Shown here piece by piece: positions 1 to 5,716 of a stretch of 6,099 bases of DNA. The stretch is taken from NCBI GenBank assembly GCA_934486965.1, contig CAKSQP010000089.1, positions 1 to 6,099 of the forward strand. Direction: 5' to 3'. The position numbers and the translations under genes are program-made. The notes under the pieces were generated by a model, which did not search any database, was not told the origin of the DNA, and saw nothing but the letters and a program-made list of their open reading frames with translations. Every line of letters starts with the position of its first letter. Positions within the stretch are counted from its first letter, which is position 1. The DNA is from an uncultured Eubacteriales bacterium. GTDB taxonomy: Bacteria > Bacillota > Clostridia > Oscillospirales > UBA644.

Positions 1-1
1 G

Positions 2-346
2 AAAAAACCCGCAGTTCCCGAAACGCCGAAAATTTCGATCGACGACTTTATGAAGACCGAACTCCGCACCGCCCTTGTCTATGATTGCGTTCCCGTCGAA
101 AAATCCGATAAACTCCTGAAAATTCAGGTAGACCTCGGCTATGAAAAGAGACAGATAGTTTCGGGGATCGCAAAATTCTACAAACCCGAAGACCTTATCG
201 GCAAAAAGGTCGTCATAGTCGCAAATCTCGCTCCCGCAAAGATAAGAGGCGTTGAAAGCAACGGTATGCTTCTTGCCTCGGGAGAAGACGAAGTAAGAGT
301 TGTATTCCTGTCCGACGACACTCCTCTCGGACAGCGAGTAAGATAG
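2..346 (+). CDS. metG: Methionyl-tRNA synthetase, C-terminal tRNA-binding domain (5'-truncated)
   Basis: The frame is open from base 2 to the TAG at 344-346, so this is the 3' end of a longer gene. The ATG at base 50 is internal: family-typical sequence (ISIDDF just before it) continues upstream. The visible part is the OB-fold EMAPII/Trbp111-like domain that many bacterial MetG proteins carry at the C-terminus, where it helps dimerisation and tRNA binding. Seen motifs are ISIDDF, KSDKLLKIQVDLG, RQIVSGIAKFYKPEDLIGK, VVIVANLAPAKIRGVESNGM and LLAS. The catalytic Rossmann domain and KMSKS loop would lie outside the window. A free-standing Trbp111/CsaA-like protein is possible, but the preceding linker (KKPAVPETPK) fits the MetG tail better. 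It probably starts or heads the cluster that continues into HPr 21 nt downstream. Confidence 0.9.
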   Translation, partial: KKPAVPETPKISIDDFMKTELRTALVYDCVPVEKSDKLLKIQVDLGYEKRQIVSGIAKFYKPEDLIGKKVVIVANLAPAKIRGVESNGMLLASGEDEVRVVFLSDDTPLGQRVR

Positions 347-356
347 ATAAAAGAAA

Positions 357-360
357 GAGG
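357..360 (+). promoter_or_regulatory. Ribosome binding site of the HPr gene
   Basis: GAGG stands 7 nt before the ATG at 368, in a 21-nt gap after the metG stop. It supports 368 as the start. Confidence 0.7.
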
Positions 361-367
361 ATTAAAA

Positions 368-640
368 ATGATCAGCAAGAACGTAACCGTCACTAATCCC
401 GTCGGGCTTCACGCCAGACCCGCGACCTTTTTCATCAAAAAGGCAAACGAGTACAGATCTTCGGTATGGATCGAAAACGACTCCAGAAGAGTAAACGCCA
501 AGAGCCTTCTCGGGATACTGTCCCTCGGAATAGTAAACGGAACAGAGATCTCGATAGTCGCCGACGGCCCCGATGAAGACGACGCCGTCGCAGGTCTTGA
601 AGAACTCTTAAAAGAACTTAACGAGACCGACCGCGGTTAA
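368..640 (+). CDS. ptsH: HPr family phosphocarrier protein
   Basis: This is a 90-residue cytosolic protein of normal HPr length. The active-site motif GLHARPA puts the phosphorylatable histidine at residue 15, and NAKSLLGILSLG puts the regulatory serine at residue 46. In the family, His15 takes phosphate from enzyme I and passes it to PTS EIIA proteins, while Ser46 is the target of HPr kinase/phosphorylase in Bacillota. Having both argues for a real HPr rather than a Crh-type paralogue, which has Gln at 15. No enzyme I or permease gene is beside it; it sits between metG and uvrC, so local context does not tell which pathway it serves. The ptsH symbol is by family; a second HPr elsewhere in the genome cannot be excluded. 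Confidence 0.93.
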   Translation: MISKNVTVTNPVGLHARPATFFIKKANEYRSSVWIENDSRRVNAKSLLGILSLGIVNGTEISIVADGPDEDDAVAGLEELLKELNETDRG

Positions 641-641
641 A

Positions 642-2459
642 ATGGAGAAAAACGACCTGTTAAAAAAGGCGCTTAACCTGCCGGAAAAGCCGGGCGTTTA
701 CACTTATTACGATAAAAACGGCAAGGTTATCTATGTAGGTAAGGCGAAAAACCTGAAAAACCGTGTAACGACATATTTCCAGAGCGGCAGAAATGCGAAG
801 ACCGAAAGACTGATGAAGACCGCCGCAAATTTCGAAATAATCGTTACCGAAACGGAATTGCAGGCACTCCTTACCGAATGCAGCCTTATAAAACAGCACA
901 ATCCTTTTTTCAATATAAAGTTAAAGGACAGCAAAGGCTATCCTTACATCAGAGTGAAAAAGACTCCGGCAGGTCCCTCCGTCGAGATCGCACACACAAG
1001 GAAGCCCGACGGCGGTAAGATATTCGGGCCTTATGCGTTCAGACATCACGCAACGCTCCTCTGCGAACTTCTGAAAAAGACTTTCAGACTTGCAGACTGT
1101 GCCTCTAAAAAGGCCGTGCCGAAAAAAGTTTGTCTCGAATATCATATCGGAAGATGCGCGGGGTTCTGCGAGAACAAAGTCTCCCAAAACAGGATCGACG
1201 AAATTTATTCGGAGATATGCTCTATTCTCGACGGAAAGACAGACGATATCTGCGAAAAAACAAAAAAAGAAATGTTTGAAGCCGCCGACCGACTTGATTT
1301 TGAGACGGCGGCGATTCTGCGGGATAAAGCGGAGGCTCTTGAGACCGTAAAGAAAAGACAAAAGCCGCTTGTCGTAAGAAATACGAACGCAGACTATATT
1401 GCCTGCGTCGAAAGCGAAGAAGTCGGCGTTTCTATTGATGAACCCGTCTACTGCGTGTTTATGCTCAGAATAAGAAACGGATATATCGTCGGCGAAAGAT
1501 GCGACATTTTCGATATCAACGTCGCAGAAAGCACCGATACGCTTATGAGCGACTATATTTCGCGGTATTATGCGGAAACCGAAGATATGCCTAAATATAT
1601 CTACTGTTCCCTGCCCTTTACCGATATGCCGCTTCTCAACGACTGGCTCGACGGTAGGATAAAGACGGCAAGGCTCGAGCAGGACAAAGCAATTCTCGAA
1701 ACGGCAAAGAAAAACTGTCGCGAAAGAATTCTTCAGCACGCAGGAAAAGCCTACAAAGCGGAAAGAGACCTATCGTCGTTCCGCGAATTTACGGGAATTT
1801 CTTCGGCTGACAATATGGAGGTTTACGATATTTCGCATATAGCGGGCGAAAACGTTGTCTGCGGAATGATAGCCTGCGTAAACGGGAAAACCGAAAAAAG
1901 CAGATATAAAAGGTTCAAGATCGAAAAACGTTACGGAAACGACGACACCGCATACATGAAAGAAGCGGTCAAAAGAAGACTTACCCGTTATTTTGACGGC
2001 GACAAAAACTTCTCGCCGCTCCCCGACGTAATAATCTGCGACGGAGGGCTCGGGCAGATACACGCAGTCTCCGCCGTCGTTTCGGAATTCAACGCGCCGA
2101 TAACCGTGATAGGCTTAAAAAAGGACAGTCGCCACCGCACGAAATCCGTTGTCTTCGGAGACGGAAGAGAACTTCTGCTCGAAAAGAATCACGACGTTTT
2201 CGCTTTTTGCGGCAATCTGCAGGAAGAAGTTCACCGCTATGCAATCGCGTACCACAAAAAACTCCGCGATGAACAGGAGAAACGTTCGGAACTCTACGAG
2301 ATAGAGGGCGTGGGAAAGACGCGCGCGAAAAATCTGTTTTTACATTTCAGATCTTTCGAAAAAATAAAAAACGCAACGGTCGGGGAACTTGCCGAGGTAA
2401 AAGGGGTATCCCCCGCTCTTGCAGAAAAAATTTACGAATATTTCAGGGATAAAAAATAA
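642..2459 (+). CDS. uvrC: UvrABC system protein C (excinuclease subunit)
   Basis: UvrC makes both incisions around a lesion in nucleotide excision repair after UvrA/UvrB loading. The 605-residue length is normal and all domains are present. The N-terminal GIY-YIG nuclease (about 14-92) has GVY at 18-20, YVG at 31-33, Arg41 and a Glu in ALLTE (79). Cysteines 153, 164, 172 and 176 match the spacing of the UvrC iron-sulfur ligands, apart from one residue fewer between the first two. A UVR motif for UvrB contact lies at about 207-236. The RNase H-like nuclease has Asp396 (YDISH), Asp467 (ICDGG) and probably His531 (EEVHRYAIAYH) as its catalytic triad. Tandem helix-hairpin-helix motifs fill 552-601 (EGVGKTRAK, KGVSPALAEKI). 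The start lies 1 nt after the HPr stop and has no clear Shine-Dalgarno, so translational coupling is likely. Confidence 0.98.
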   Translation: MEKNDLLKKALNLPEKPGVYTYYDKNGKVIYVGKAKNLKNRVTTYFQSGRNAKTERLMKTAANFEIIVTETELQALLTECSLIKQHNPFFNIKLKDSKGYPYIRVKKTPAGPSVEIAHTRKPDGGKIFGPYAFRHHATLLCELLKKTFRLADCASKKAVPKKVCLEYHIGRCAGFCENKVSQNRIDEIYSEICSILDGKTDDICEKTKKEMFEAADRLDFETAAILRDKAEALETVKKRQKPLVVRNTNADYIACVESEEVGVSIDEPVYCVFMLRIRNGYIVGERCDIFDINVAESTDTLMSDYISRYYAETEDMPKYIYCSLPFTDMPLLNDWLDGRIKTARLEQDKAILETAKKNCRERILQHAGKAYKAERDLSSFREFTGISSADNMEVYDISHIAGENVVCGMIACVNGKTEKSRYKRFKIEKRYGNDDTAYMKEAVKRRLTRYFDGDKNFSPLPDVIICDGGLGQIHAVSAVVSEFNAPITVIGLKKDSRHRTKSVVFGDGRELLLEKNHDVFAFCGNLQEEVHRYAIAYHKKLRDEQEKRSELYEIEGVGKTRAKNLFLHFRSFEKIKNATVGELAEVKGVSPALAEKIYEYFRDKK

Positions 2460-2478
2460 ACCGACACTTAAGATACGG

Positions 2479-2484
2479 AAGGAG
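2479..2484 (+). promoter_or_regulatory. Ribosome binding site that fixes the WYL regulator start
   Basis: A perfect AAGGAG lies 6 nt before the ATG at 2491. This rules out the in-frame upstream ATG at 2419, which lies inside uvrC and lacks a comparable site. Confidence 0.85.
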
Positions 2485-2490
2485 AGCAAT

Positions 2491-3453
2491 ATGGCCGAAC
2501 AGCATTCGAGAAAAACAAAAATACTGTATCTGCTCGACATTTTGACAAAAATGACCGATGAAGAGAACGGACTCACGCTCACGCAGATATTCGACAATCT
2601 GTATCTGAAAGGGATCTCGGCGGAAAGAAAATCGATATACAGCGACATTCAGGCATTAAAACAGGCAGGTTATCAGATAAAAAAGAAAAAAAGGGGCGAT
2701 GAAGTCACCTATCACATGGTAAGCGACAACCTCACCCCGTCCGACATTTATCTGCTCTCCCAACTGTTGCAGATGACGGAACTTATCCCCCACCAGCAGG
2801 CAAACGAACTCGTTCTGAAACTTGCAAAACTTACAAACGTCAAAAACGAGAACCGAATACTCGGTTCAATGCTCAAATTTATAAACAACAATAAAAACGA
2901 CGCTTCCGAAAAGACGATCAAGATATGCGAAGCGATTTTCAACGGAAAGAAAATAACCTTTGCATACAAGGGGCTTAAATATAACGTTTCGCCGCTCGTA
3001 ATAACGGTGGTTGACAATACCGGTTATCTTGTTGCTGGAAGCCGTTCTTTCGACGGAAACTTCGAATTTTTCGATATTGACGAACTTTCGGAAATCACGA
3101 TAATAGACAGGAAAGCCGCCGCTCCCGGAGAGATATCCGACAATCCCGATTTCGACCTCGCGCTTTATGTAAGACGGAATCTCGAACTGAAAAACGGGCA
3201 GGAGATCACCGTAAACCTTGAAATTTCCGAAGATTCGATCTTTGTATTCATGAACGAATTTGCGGAAGACCGCTTTGCGGGCAAGGCTCATATTGAAAAG
3301 CAGGACACCACGTTCCTTGTCGAAACGTCTCTCAAACTCACGCCCGAATTCATTTCGTATCTTTATAAAAACAGCGACGAGATCAAAGTCCTGTCACCCA
3401 AAAGCCTTATAAAGAAAATGGAAAGAATAGACAAACTCGCAAAACGTTTATAA
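2491..3453 (+). CDS. HTH/WYL-domain transcriptional regulator
   Basis: This is a 320-residue YafY/PafC-type regulator, normal in length for the family. The N-terminal winged helix (about 8-78) has a helix-turn-helix around LTLTQIFDNLYLKG and ISAERKSIYSDIQALKQAG, followed by a basic wing (KKKKRG). The WYL domain (about 142-207) runs from KTIKICEAIFNGKKITFAYKG to GYLVAGSRSFDGNFEFFDID. The name-giving WYL tripeptide reads GYL here (178-180). A C-terminal WCX-like part ends with SPKSLIKKMERIDKLAKRL. WYL domains are thought to bind ligands or nucleic acid, and several members respond to DNA damage, which is suggestive beside uvrC but not proof. Its TAA overlaps the dus start (TAATG), so the two are translationally coupled. 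The target genes and ligand are unknown. Confidence 0.88.
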   Translation: MAEQHSRKTKILYLLDILTKMTDEENGLTLTQIFDNLYLKGISAERKSIYSDIQALKQAGYQIKKKKRGDEVTYHMVSDNLTPSDIYLLSQLLQMTELIPHQQANELVLKLAKLTNVKNENRILGSMLKFINNNKNDASEKTIKICEAIFNGKKITFAYKGLKYNVSPLVITVVDNTGYLVAGSRSFDGNFEFFDIDELSEITIIDRKAAAPGEISDNPDFDLALYVRRNLELKNGQEITVNLEISEDSIFVFMNEFAEDRFAGKAHIEKQDTTFLVETSLKLTPEFISYLYKNSDEIKVLSPKSLIKKMERIDKLAKRL

Positions 3454-4412
3454 TGGATAAAATCAATATAAAAAATAAAGTTTTTCTCGCACCGCTCGCG
3501 GGAATTTCCGACAGAGCGTTCAGAGAAATATGCATCGGTTTCGGCGCGGATATAACCGTTTCGGAAATGATAAGCGCCAAAGGTCTTTATTACAAAGATA
3601 AAAACACCGCCCGTCTCTCATCTTCGGGAGACGCGGAAAAAGGGAAATTCGGAATACAGATTTTCGGTTCAGAACCCGATATAATCGAATATGCCGTCAA
3701 AAAGATATCGGAACTTTCTCCCCTTTTTATAGACATAAATATGGGGTGTCCCGTACCCAAAATAGTCGGAAACCGCGAAGGCTCTTTTCTTATGACACAG
3801 CCGAAACTCGTTTTCGATATAGTAAAAAGTGCGGTAAACGCGACGGATATTCCCGTTTCCGTCAAAATGAGAGCAGGATATACGGGTGAAAACAAAAATG
3901 CTCCCGAAATTGCAAAAGCGGCTGAAAGCGCAGGCGCAGCATTCGTAACGGTTCACGGAAGAACGAAAGAAATGATGTATTCGGGGAAAGCCGATCTCGG
4001 AATAATTGAGGAAGTCAAGAGTTCGGTAAATATCCCCGTCGTCGGAAACGGAGATATTTTTTCGTATGAAGACGCCGTCAGAATGAAAAATGAAACGGGC
4101 TGCAACGCAGTCATGGTCGCGCGCGGCGCCGTGGGAAATCCGTTTCTCTTCGATGAAATAAAGAAAAAGTCCGTCGGGCTTGAATATACTCCGCCGTCCG
4201 ACAGTGAAAAACTCGAAACAGCCCTCAGGCACCTCCGTCTCATAATAAAATATAAGGGAGAGCGGGTGGCAATTCCCGAAAGCCGCAAACACATTGCCTG
4301 GTATCTTAAAGGAATGAAAAATTCGGCGGAAGCAAAGAACCGTATCTTTGCAGCGACCGATTATGCGGAAATTGAAGATATCCTGAAAAACTTTTTATTA
4401 AAACAAATATGA
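3453..4412 (+). CDS. dus: tRNA-dihydrouridine synthase (DusB type)
   Basis: This FMN-dependent enzyme reduces specific uridines in tRNA to dihydrouridine, using NAD(P)H. The 319 residues form a TIM barrel (about 8-235) plus a helical tRNA-binding C-terminal part. Seen motifs are APLAGISDRAFR (13-24) for FMN, IDINMGCPVPKIV with catalytic Cys99, SVKMRAG with Lys138, VTVHGRT with His168 and Arg170, VVGNGDI, and the phosphate-binding ARGAVGNPFLF (224-233). The motif set fits the single Dus of Bacillota (DusB/Dus1). The start overlaps the WYL regulator stop as TAATG and shows no clear ribosome binding site, so reinitiation is likely. It is the last gene before a strong hairpin. Which tRNA positions it modifies cannot be read from sequence. 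Confidence 0.96.
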   Translation: MDKINIKNKVFLAPLAGISDRAFREICIGFGADITVSEMISAKGLYYKDKNTARLSSSGDAEKGKFGIQIFGSEPDIIEYAVKKISELSPLFIDINMGCPVPKIVGNREGSFLMTQPKLVFDIVKSAVNATDIPVSVKMRAGYTGENKNAPEIAKAAESAGAAFVTVHGRTKEMMYSGKADLGIIEEVKSSVNIPVVGNGDIFSYEDAVRMKNETGCNAVMVARGAVGNPFLFDEIKKKSVGLEYTPPSDSEKLETALRHLRLIIKYKGERVAIPESRKHIAWYLKGMKNSAEAKNRIFAATDYAEIEDILKNFLLKQI

Positions 4413-4445
4413 GAAAGAGCCTTCGGTTTTACCGAAGGCTCTTTC
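4413..4445 (+). terminator. Strong hairpin ending the metG-dus cluster
   Basis: A perfect 15-bp stem, GAAAGAGCCTTCGGT (4413-4427) and its reverse complement (4431-4445), closes over a TTT loop directly after the dus stop. The stem is flanked internally by GAAA on the left and TTTC on the right, so a shorter GC-rich core followed by a three-U run could work in both directions. There is no long U-tract after it (CTGCGGGGG follows), so it may act as a weak or Rho-assisted terminator, or as an mRNA 3'-end stabiliser. Confidence 0.75.
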
Positions 4446-4738
4446 CTGCGGGGGACAACTGTTTAGGAGATGGCAAAATAATAATATATAGTGCCGGTCA
4501 ATGAAGATTCCCGCATTTCACTTTGGAATAGCGGTAGCCATAGAAAAATGCTTATTGTCAGACAAAAACTTTCTCATACAATATCCGTAACGGACATAAA
4601 CGTTTCAGAGAGAAACAGAAAACCGCCGAAAACACTGTTTGCCTCAGAGGGCGCAAAAATCAAATCAACATATAACGGTTTAATTTTCCTTACGGATCTG
4701 CCGCGGTGGTAAAAATATCTTCCTATATAAAGAGAAAA
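4446..4738. other. Intergenic stretch without a convincing gene
   Basis: These 293 nt separate the dus hairpin from the stop codon of the minus-strand membrane-protein gene. The plus strand has a 73-codon frame from GTG 4491 to 4712, with no Shine-Dalgarno and no recognisable product. A second plus frame from ATG 4501 gives only 29 codons. The minus strand is open in the same frame as the membrane-protein gene, past its TAA, for 54 codons to a TGA at 4574-4576, and then for 36 more to a TAA at 4463-4465. A short dyad, TCCGT-A-ACGGA, lies near 4583-4593. There is no tRNA-like fold, promoter or clear terminator that I can see. It could be a decayed gene, a dispersed repeat or an unrecognised RNA. 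Confidence 0.5.
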
Positions 4739-5092
4739 TTATTCCTTGCAAAGTTTTTTAAGTAAGAAGTATACGCCGACGCCTGCGGCAAGAGCAAGGA
4801 TCGCTTCTCCGCCGACAGCAAAGACAAAACCTCTGCCCTGTCCCGCGATAAGGCTCAAAGTCGTGAATACGGAAACGGTAATTCCGACTGCACCCGAAAA
4901 TGCGGGCATTTTCTTTTCTGCTTTTTCTTTTTCGGCGGCGACTGCACGCGCAAGGCTTCTTTTCAGTCTTTTTCTGAAGGACAGCCATCTGTCGTAAGTC
5001 TCTTCAGCCGATCTCGCCTGATTTTCGACATAAGCAAGTCCGGATCTTCTGCAAACAGTCTCCGAACCGTATTCCGAATATTTGTAAGTCAT
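4739..5092 (-). CDS. Unknown small protein with two predicted membrane segments
   Basis: I do not recognise this 117-residue protein. Residues 1-62 are hydrophilic: a Tyr-rich start, then a charged, probably helical or coiled-coil stretch (about 24-61) full of Arg, Lys, Glu and Ala. Two hydrophobic segments follow, about 64-85 and 88-111, joined by a short GQGRG turn, with a basic tail (KKLCKE). Positive charges before the first and after the second segment predict a hairpin with both ends in the cytoplasm. There is no signal peptide. One Glu (96) falls inside the second segment. The start is well supported by GGAGG 8 nt upstream and a perfect consensus promoter. It is transcribed away from the Xre/ImmA-like pair, and an apparent operator sits in its promoter, so it is probably a regulated target. 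Its function cannot be stated. Confidence 0.8.
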   Translation of the reverse strand: MTYKYSEYGSETVCRRSGLAYVENQARSAEETYDRWLSFRKRLKRSLARAVAAEKEKAEKKMPAFSGAVGITVSVFTTLSLIAGQGRGFVFAVGGEAILALAAGVGVYFLLKKLCKE

Positions 5093-5100
5093 CTTTCCGT

Positions 5101-5105
5101 CCTCC
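5101..5105 (-). promoter_or_regulatory. Ribosome binding site of the small membrane protein
   Basis: GGAGG on the minus strand, 8 nt before the ATG at 5092. It is a full anti-SD match and confirms this start and strand. Confidence 0.85.
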
Positions 5106-5130
5106 GTGAATTCATCTTCTTTACAGTCAC

Positions 5131-5159
5131 ATTATATCACGCAAAGTGAATTTTGTCAA
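5131..5159 (-). promoter_or_regulatory. Perfect consensus SigA promoter of the small membrane protein
   Basis: Read on the minus strand: TTGACA (5159-5154), a 17-nt spacer, then TATAAT (5136-5131). All 12 hexamer bases match consensus at the ideal spacing. A promoter this strong usually needs repression, and the spacer is largely occupied by the dyad at 5137-5149. Confidence 0.88.
5137..5149. promoter_or_regulatory. Putative operator 1 (TCAC-N5-GTGA)
   Basis: TCAC GCAAA GTGA is a perfect 4+5+4 dyad that abuts the -10 box inside the leftward promoter spacer. A protein bound here would block RNA polymerase. It shares the CAC-N5-GTG core with the sites at 5189 and 5280. Confidence 0.6.
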
Positions 5160-5188
5160 GTCTTGTTTGTGTCTTTTTCATGAATTAT

Positions 5189-5199
5189 CACGATTTGTG
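5189..5199. promoter_or_regulatory. Putative operator 2 (CAC-N5-GTG)
   Basis: CACGATTTGTG is an exact copy of the CAC-N5-GTG core in the middle of the divergent intergenic region. Its centre is 51 bp from that of operator 1. It lies outside both core promoters, so it may support cooperative binding or looping. Confidence 0.5.
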
Positions 5200-5230
5200 C
5201 ATACATTATCCTTTATATATAGGCATTACT

Positions 5231-5241
5231 CACAATTCGTA
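5231..5241. promoter_or_regulatory. Putative operator 3 (degenerate copy)
   Basis: CACAATTCGTA differs from the CAC-N5-GTG core at one base, but resembles operator 2 over a longer stretch: both begin TCAC, contain ATT and continue into GT. Its centre is 42 bp from operator 2 and 49 bp from operator 4. Confidence 0.38.
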
Positions 5242-5269
5242 ACATTTTTGAAAACTTTCTCCGCGGCGG

Positions 5270-5299
5270 TTGACAAATACACCTTTTGTGATATATAAT
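5270..5299 (+). promoter_or_regulatory. SigA-type promoter of the Xre/ImmA-like operon
   Basis: TTGACA (5270-5275), an 18-nt spacer and TATAAT (5294-5299) stand about 45 nt before the regulator start. Both hexamers are perfect; the spacer is 1 nt longer than ideal. Initiation is expected near 5306. The spacer contains a dyad like that of the divergent promoter, which suggests autoregulation. Confidence 0.87.
5280..5290. promoter_or_regulatory. Putative operator 4 (CAC-N5-GTG)
   Basis: CACCTTTTGTG lies inside the rightward promoter spacer, 3 nt before the -10 box. Each promoter, read in its own direction, has TTGACAAA, then CAC-N5-GTG, then ATATA running into the -10. The element and its placement are therefore repeated on both sides. 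Confidence 0.58.
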
Positions 5300-5326
5300 A
5301 TAGTTGCAAACTTAAAAACACGGCAA

Positions 5327-5334
5327 GGGTGAGG
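5327..5334 (+). promoter_or_regulatory. Ribosome binding site that fixes the Xre regulator start
   Basis: GGGTGAGG ends 9 nt before the ATG at 5344. The in-frame GTG at 5329 lies inside this site and is therefore unlikely to be the start. A second ATG at 5350 would be 15 nt away and is less likely. Confidence 0.7.
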
Positions 5335-5343
5335 AAAAAAATT

Positions 5344-5712
5344 ATGGAAATGCAATTCAAAAACAACCTGCGTGCGCTTCGCAAAAAAGCGGGGATAACC
5401 CAAAAAGAACTTGCGGCAGCCCTCGGAGTCGCGCTTTCGACCGTCGCAATGTGGGAAACAGGCTGTCGGCAGCCCGATTACGAAACACTGAATAAAATAG
5501 CCGATTATTACGGCGTAAGTTATAATCAGTTGCTTTCCGACTGCTCCGAAGAAAGCGAAAAAGACGAAGACGAAGTTTTTCTTCTCCGCGACCTTCTGCG
5601 TACGCGTCCCGAAATGAAAATGCTCTTTTCGGTTTCAAAAGGCGCTTCAAAAGAAGATATAGAAAGAGCCGTCGCCATAATAGAAGCATTGAAATCCAAC
5701 GACGGAAACTGA
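5344..5712 (+). CDS. Xre-family HTH transcriptional regulator (repressor-like)
   Basis: The protein is 122 residues. The N-terminal Cro/CI-type HTH (about 6-63) has NNLRALRKKAGITQKELA, then ALGVALSTVAMWETGCRQP as the recognition part, and YETLNKIADYYGVSYNQLL. An acidic linker (about 67-77) leads to a short helical tail with LLRTRPEMKMLFSVSKGA and EDIERAVAIIEALK, a tail type common in phage- and ICE-type repressors of Bacillota. It is probably a soluble DNA-binding dimer. Its own promoter carries a dyad that recurs at the divergent membrane-protein promoter, so it probably represses both. The ImmA/IrrE-like gene starts 4 nt after its stop; in ImmR/ImmA and DdrO/IrrE pairs the peptidase inactivates the repressor. 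That it does so here is inferred. A prophage- or ICE-derived remnant is an alternative origin. Confidence 0.9.
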   Translation: MEMQFKNNLRALRKKAGITQKELAAALGVALSTVAMWETGCRQPDYETLNKIADYYGVSYNQLLSDCSEESEKDEDEVFLLRDLLRTRPEMKMLFSVSKGASKEDIERAVAIIEALKSNDGN

Positions 5713-5716
5713 TCTT

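Noticed and set aside
50..52. ATG as the start of a free-standing tRNA-binding protein
   Set aside because: The frame is open to the window edge and the family motif ISIDDF lies just upstream, so this Met is internal to metG.
921..1739. 272-codon open frame on the minus strand
   Set aside because: It lies wholly inside uvrC, whose plus-strand protein has every expected domain. The antisense product has no recognisable motif and is a by-product of codon bias.
2419..2490. Upstream ATG extension of the WYL regulator by 24 residues
   Set aside because: It overlaps the uvrC 3' end and lacks a ribosome binding site, while AAGGAG stands 6 nt before the ATG at 2491.
3669..4292. 207-codon open frame on the minus strand, and a 113-codon one at 3953-4294
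   Set aside because: Both are antisense to the well-supported dus gene and have no recognisable product.
4491..4712. 73-codon plus-strand frame as a gene
   Set aside because: GTG start without a Shine-Dalgarno, no motif, and codon choice that looks unlike its neighbours. Kept only as part of the intergenic note.
5106..5186. TGAATT repeated near 5107, 5147 and 5181
   Set aside because: A six-base AT-rich word without constant spacing or flanks; easily chance in this AT-rich region.
5195..5219. Second plus-strand promoter (TTGTGC ... TATATA)
   Set aside because: The -35 match is poor and a near-perfect promoter lies 75 nt downstream.
5329..5343. GTG start adding five residues to the Xre regulator
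   Set aside because: The GTG is part of the GGGTGAGG ribosome binding site for the ATG at 5344.
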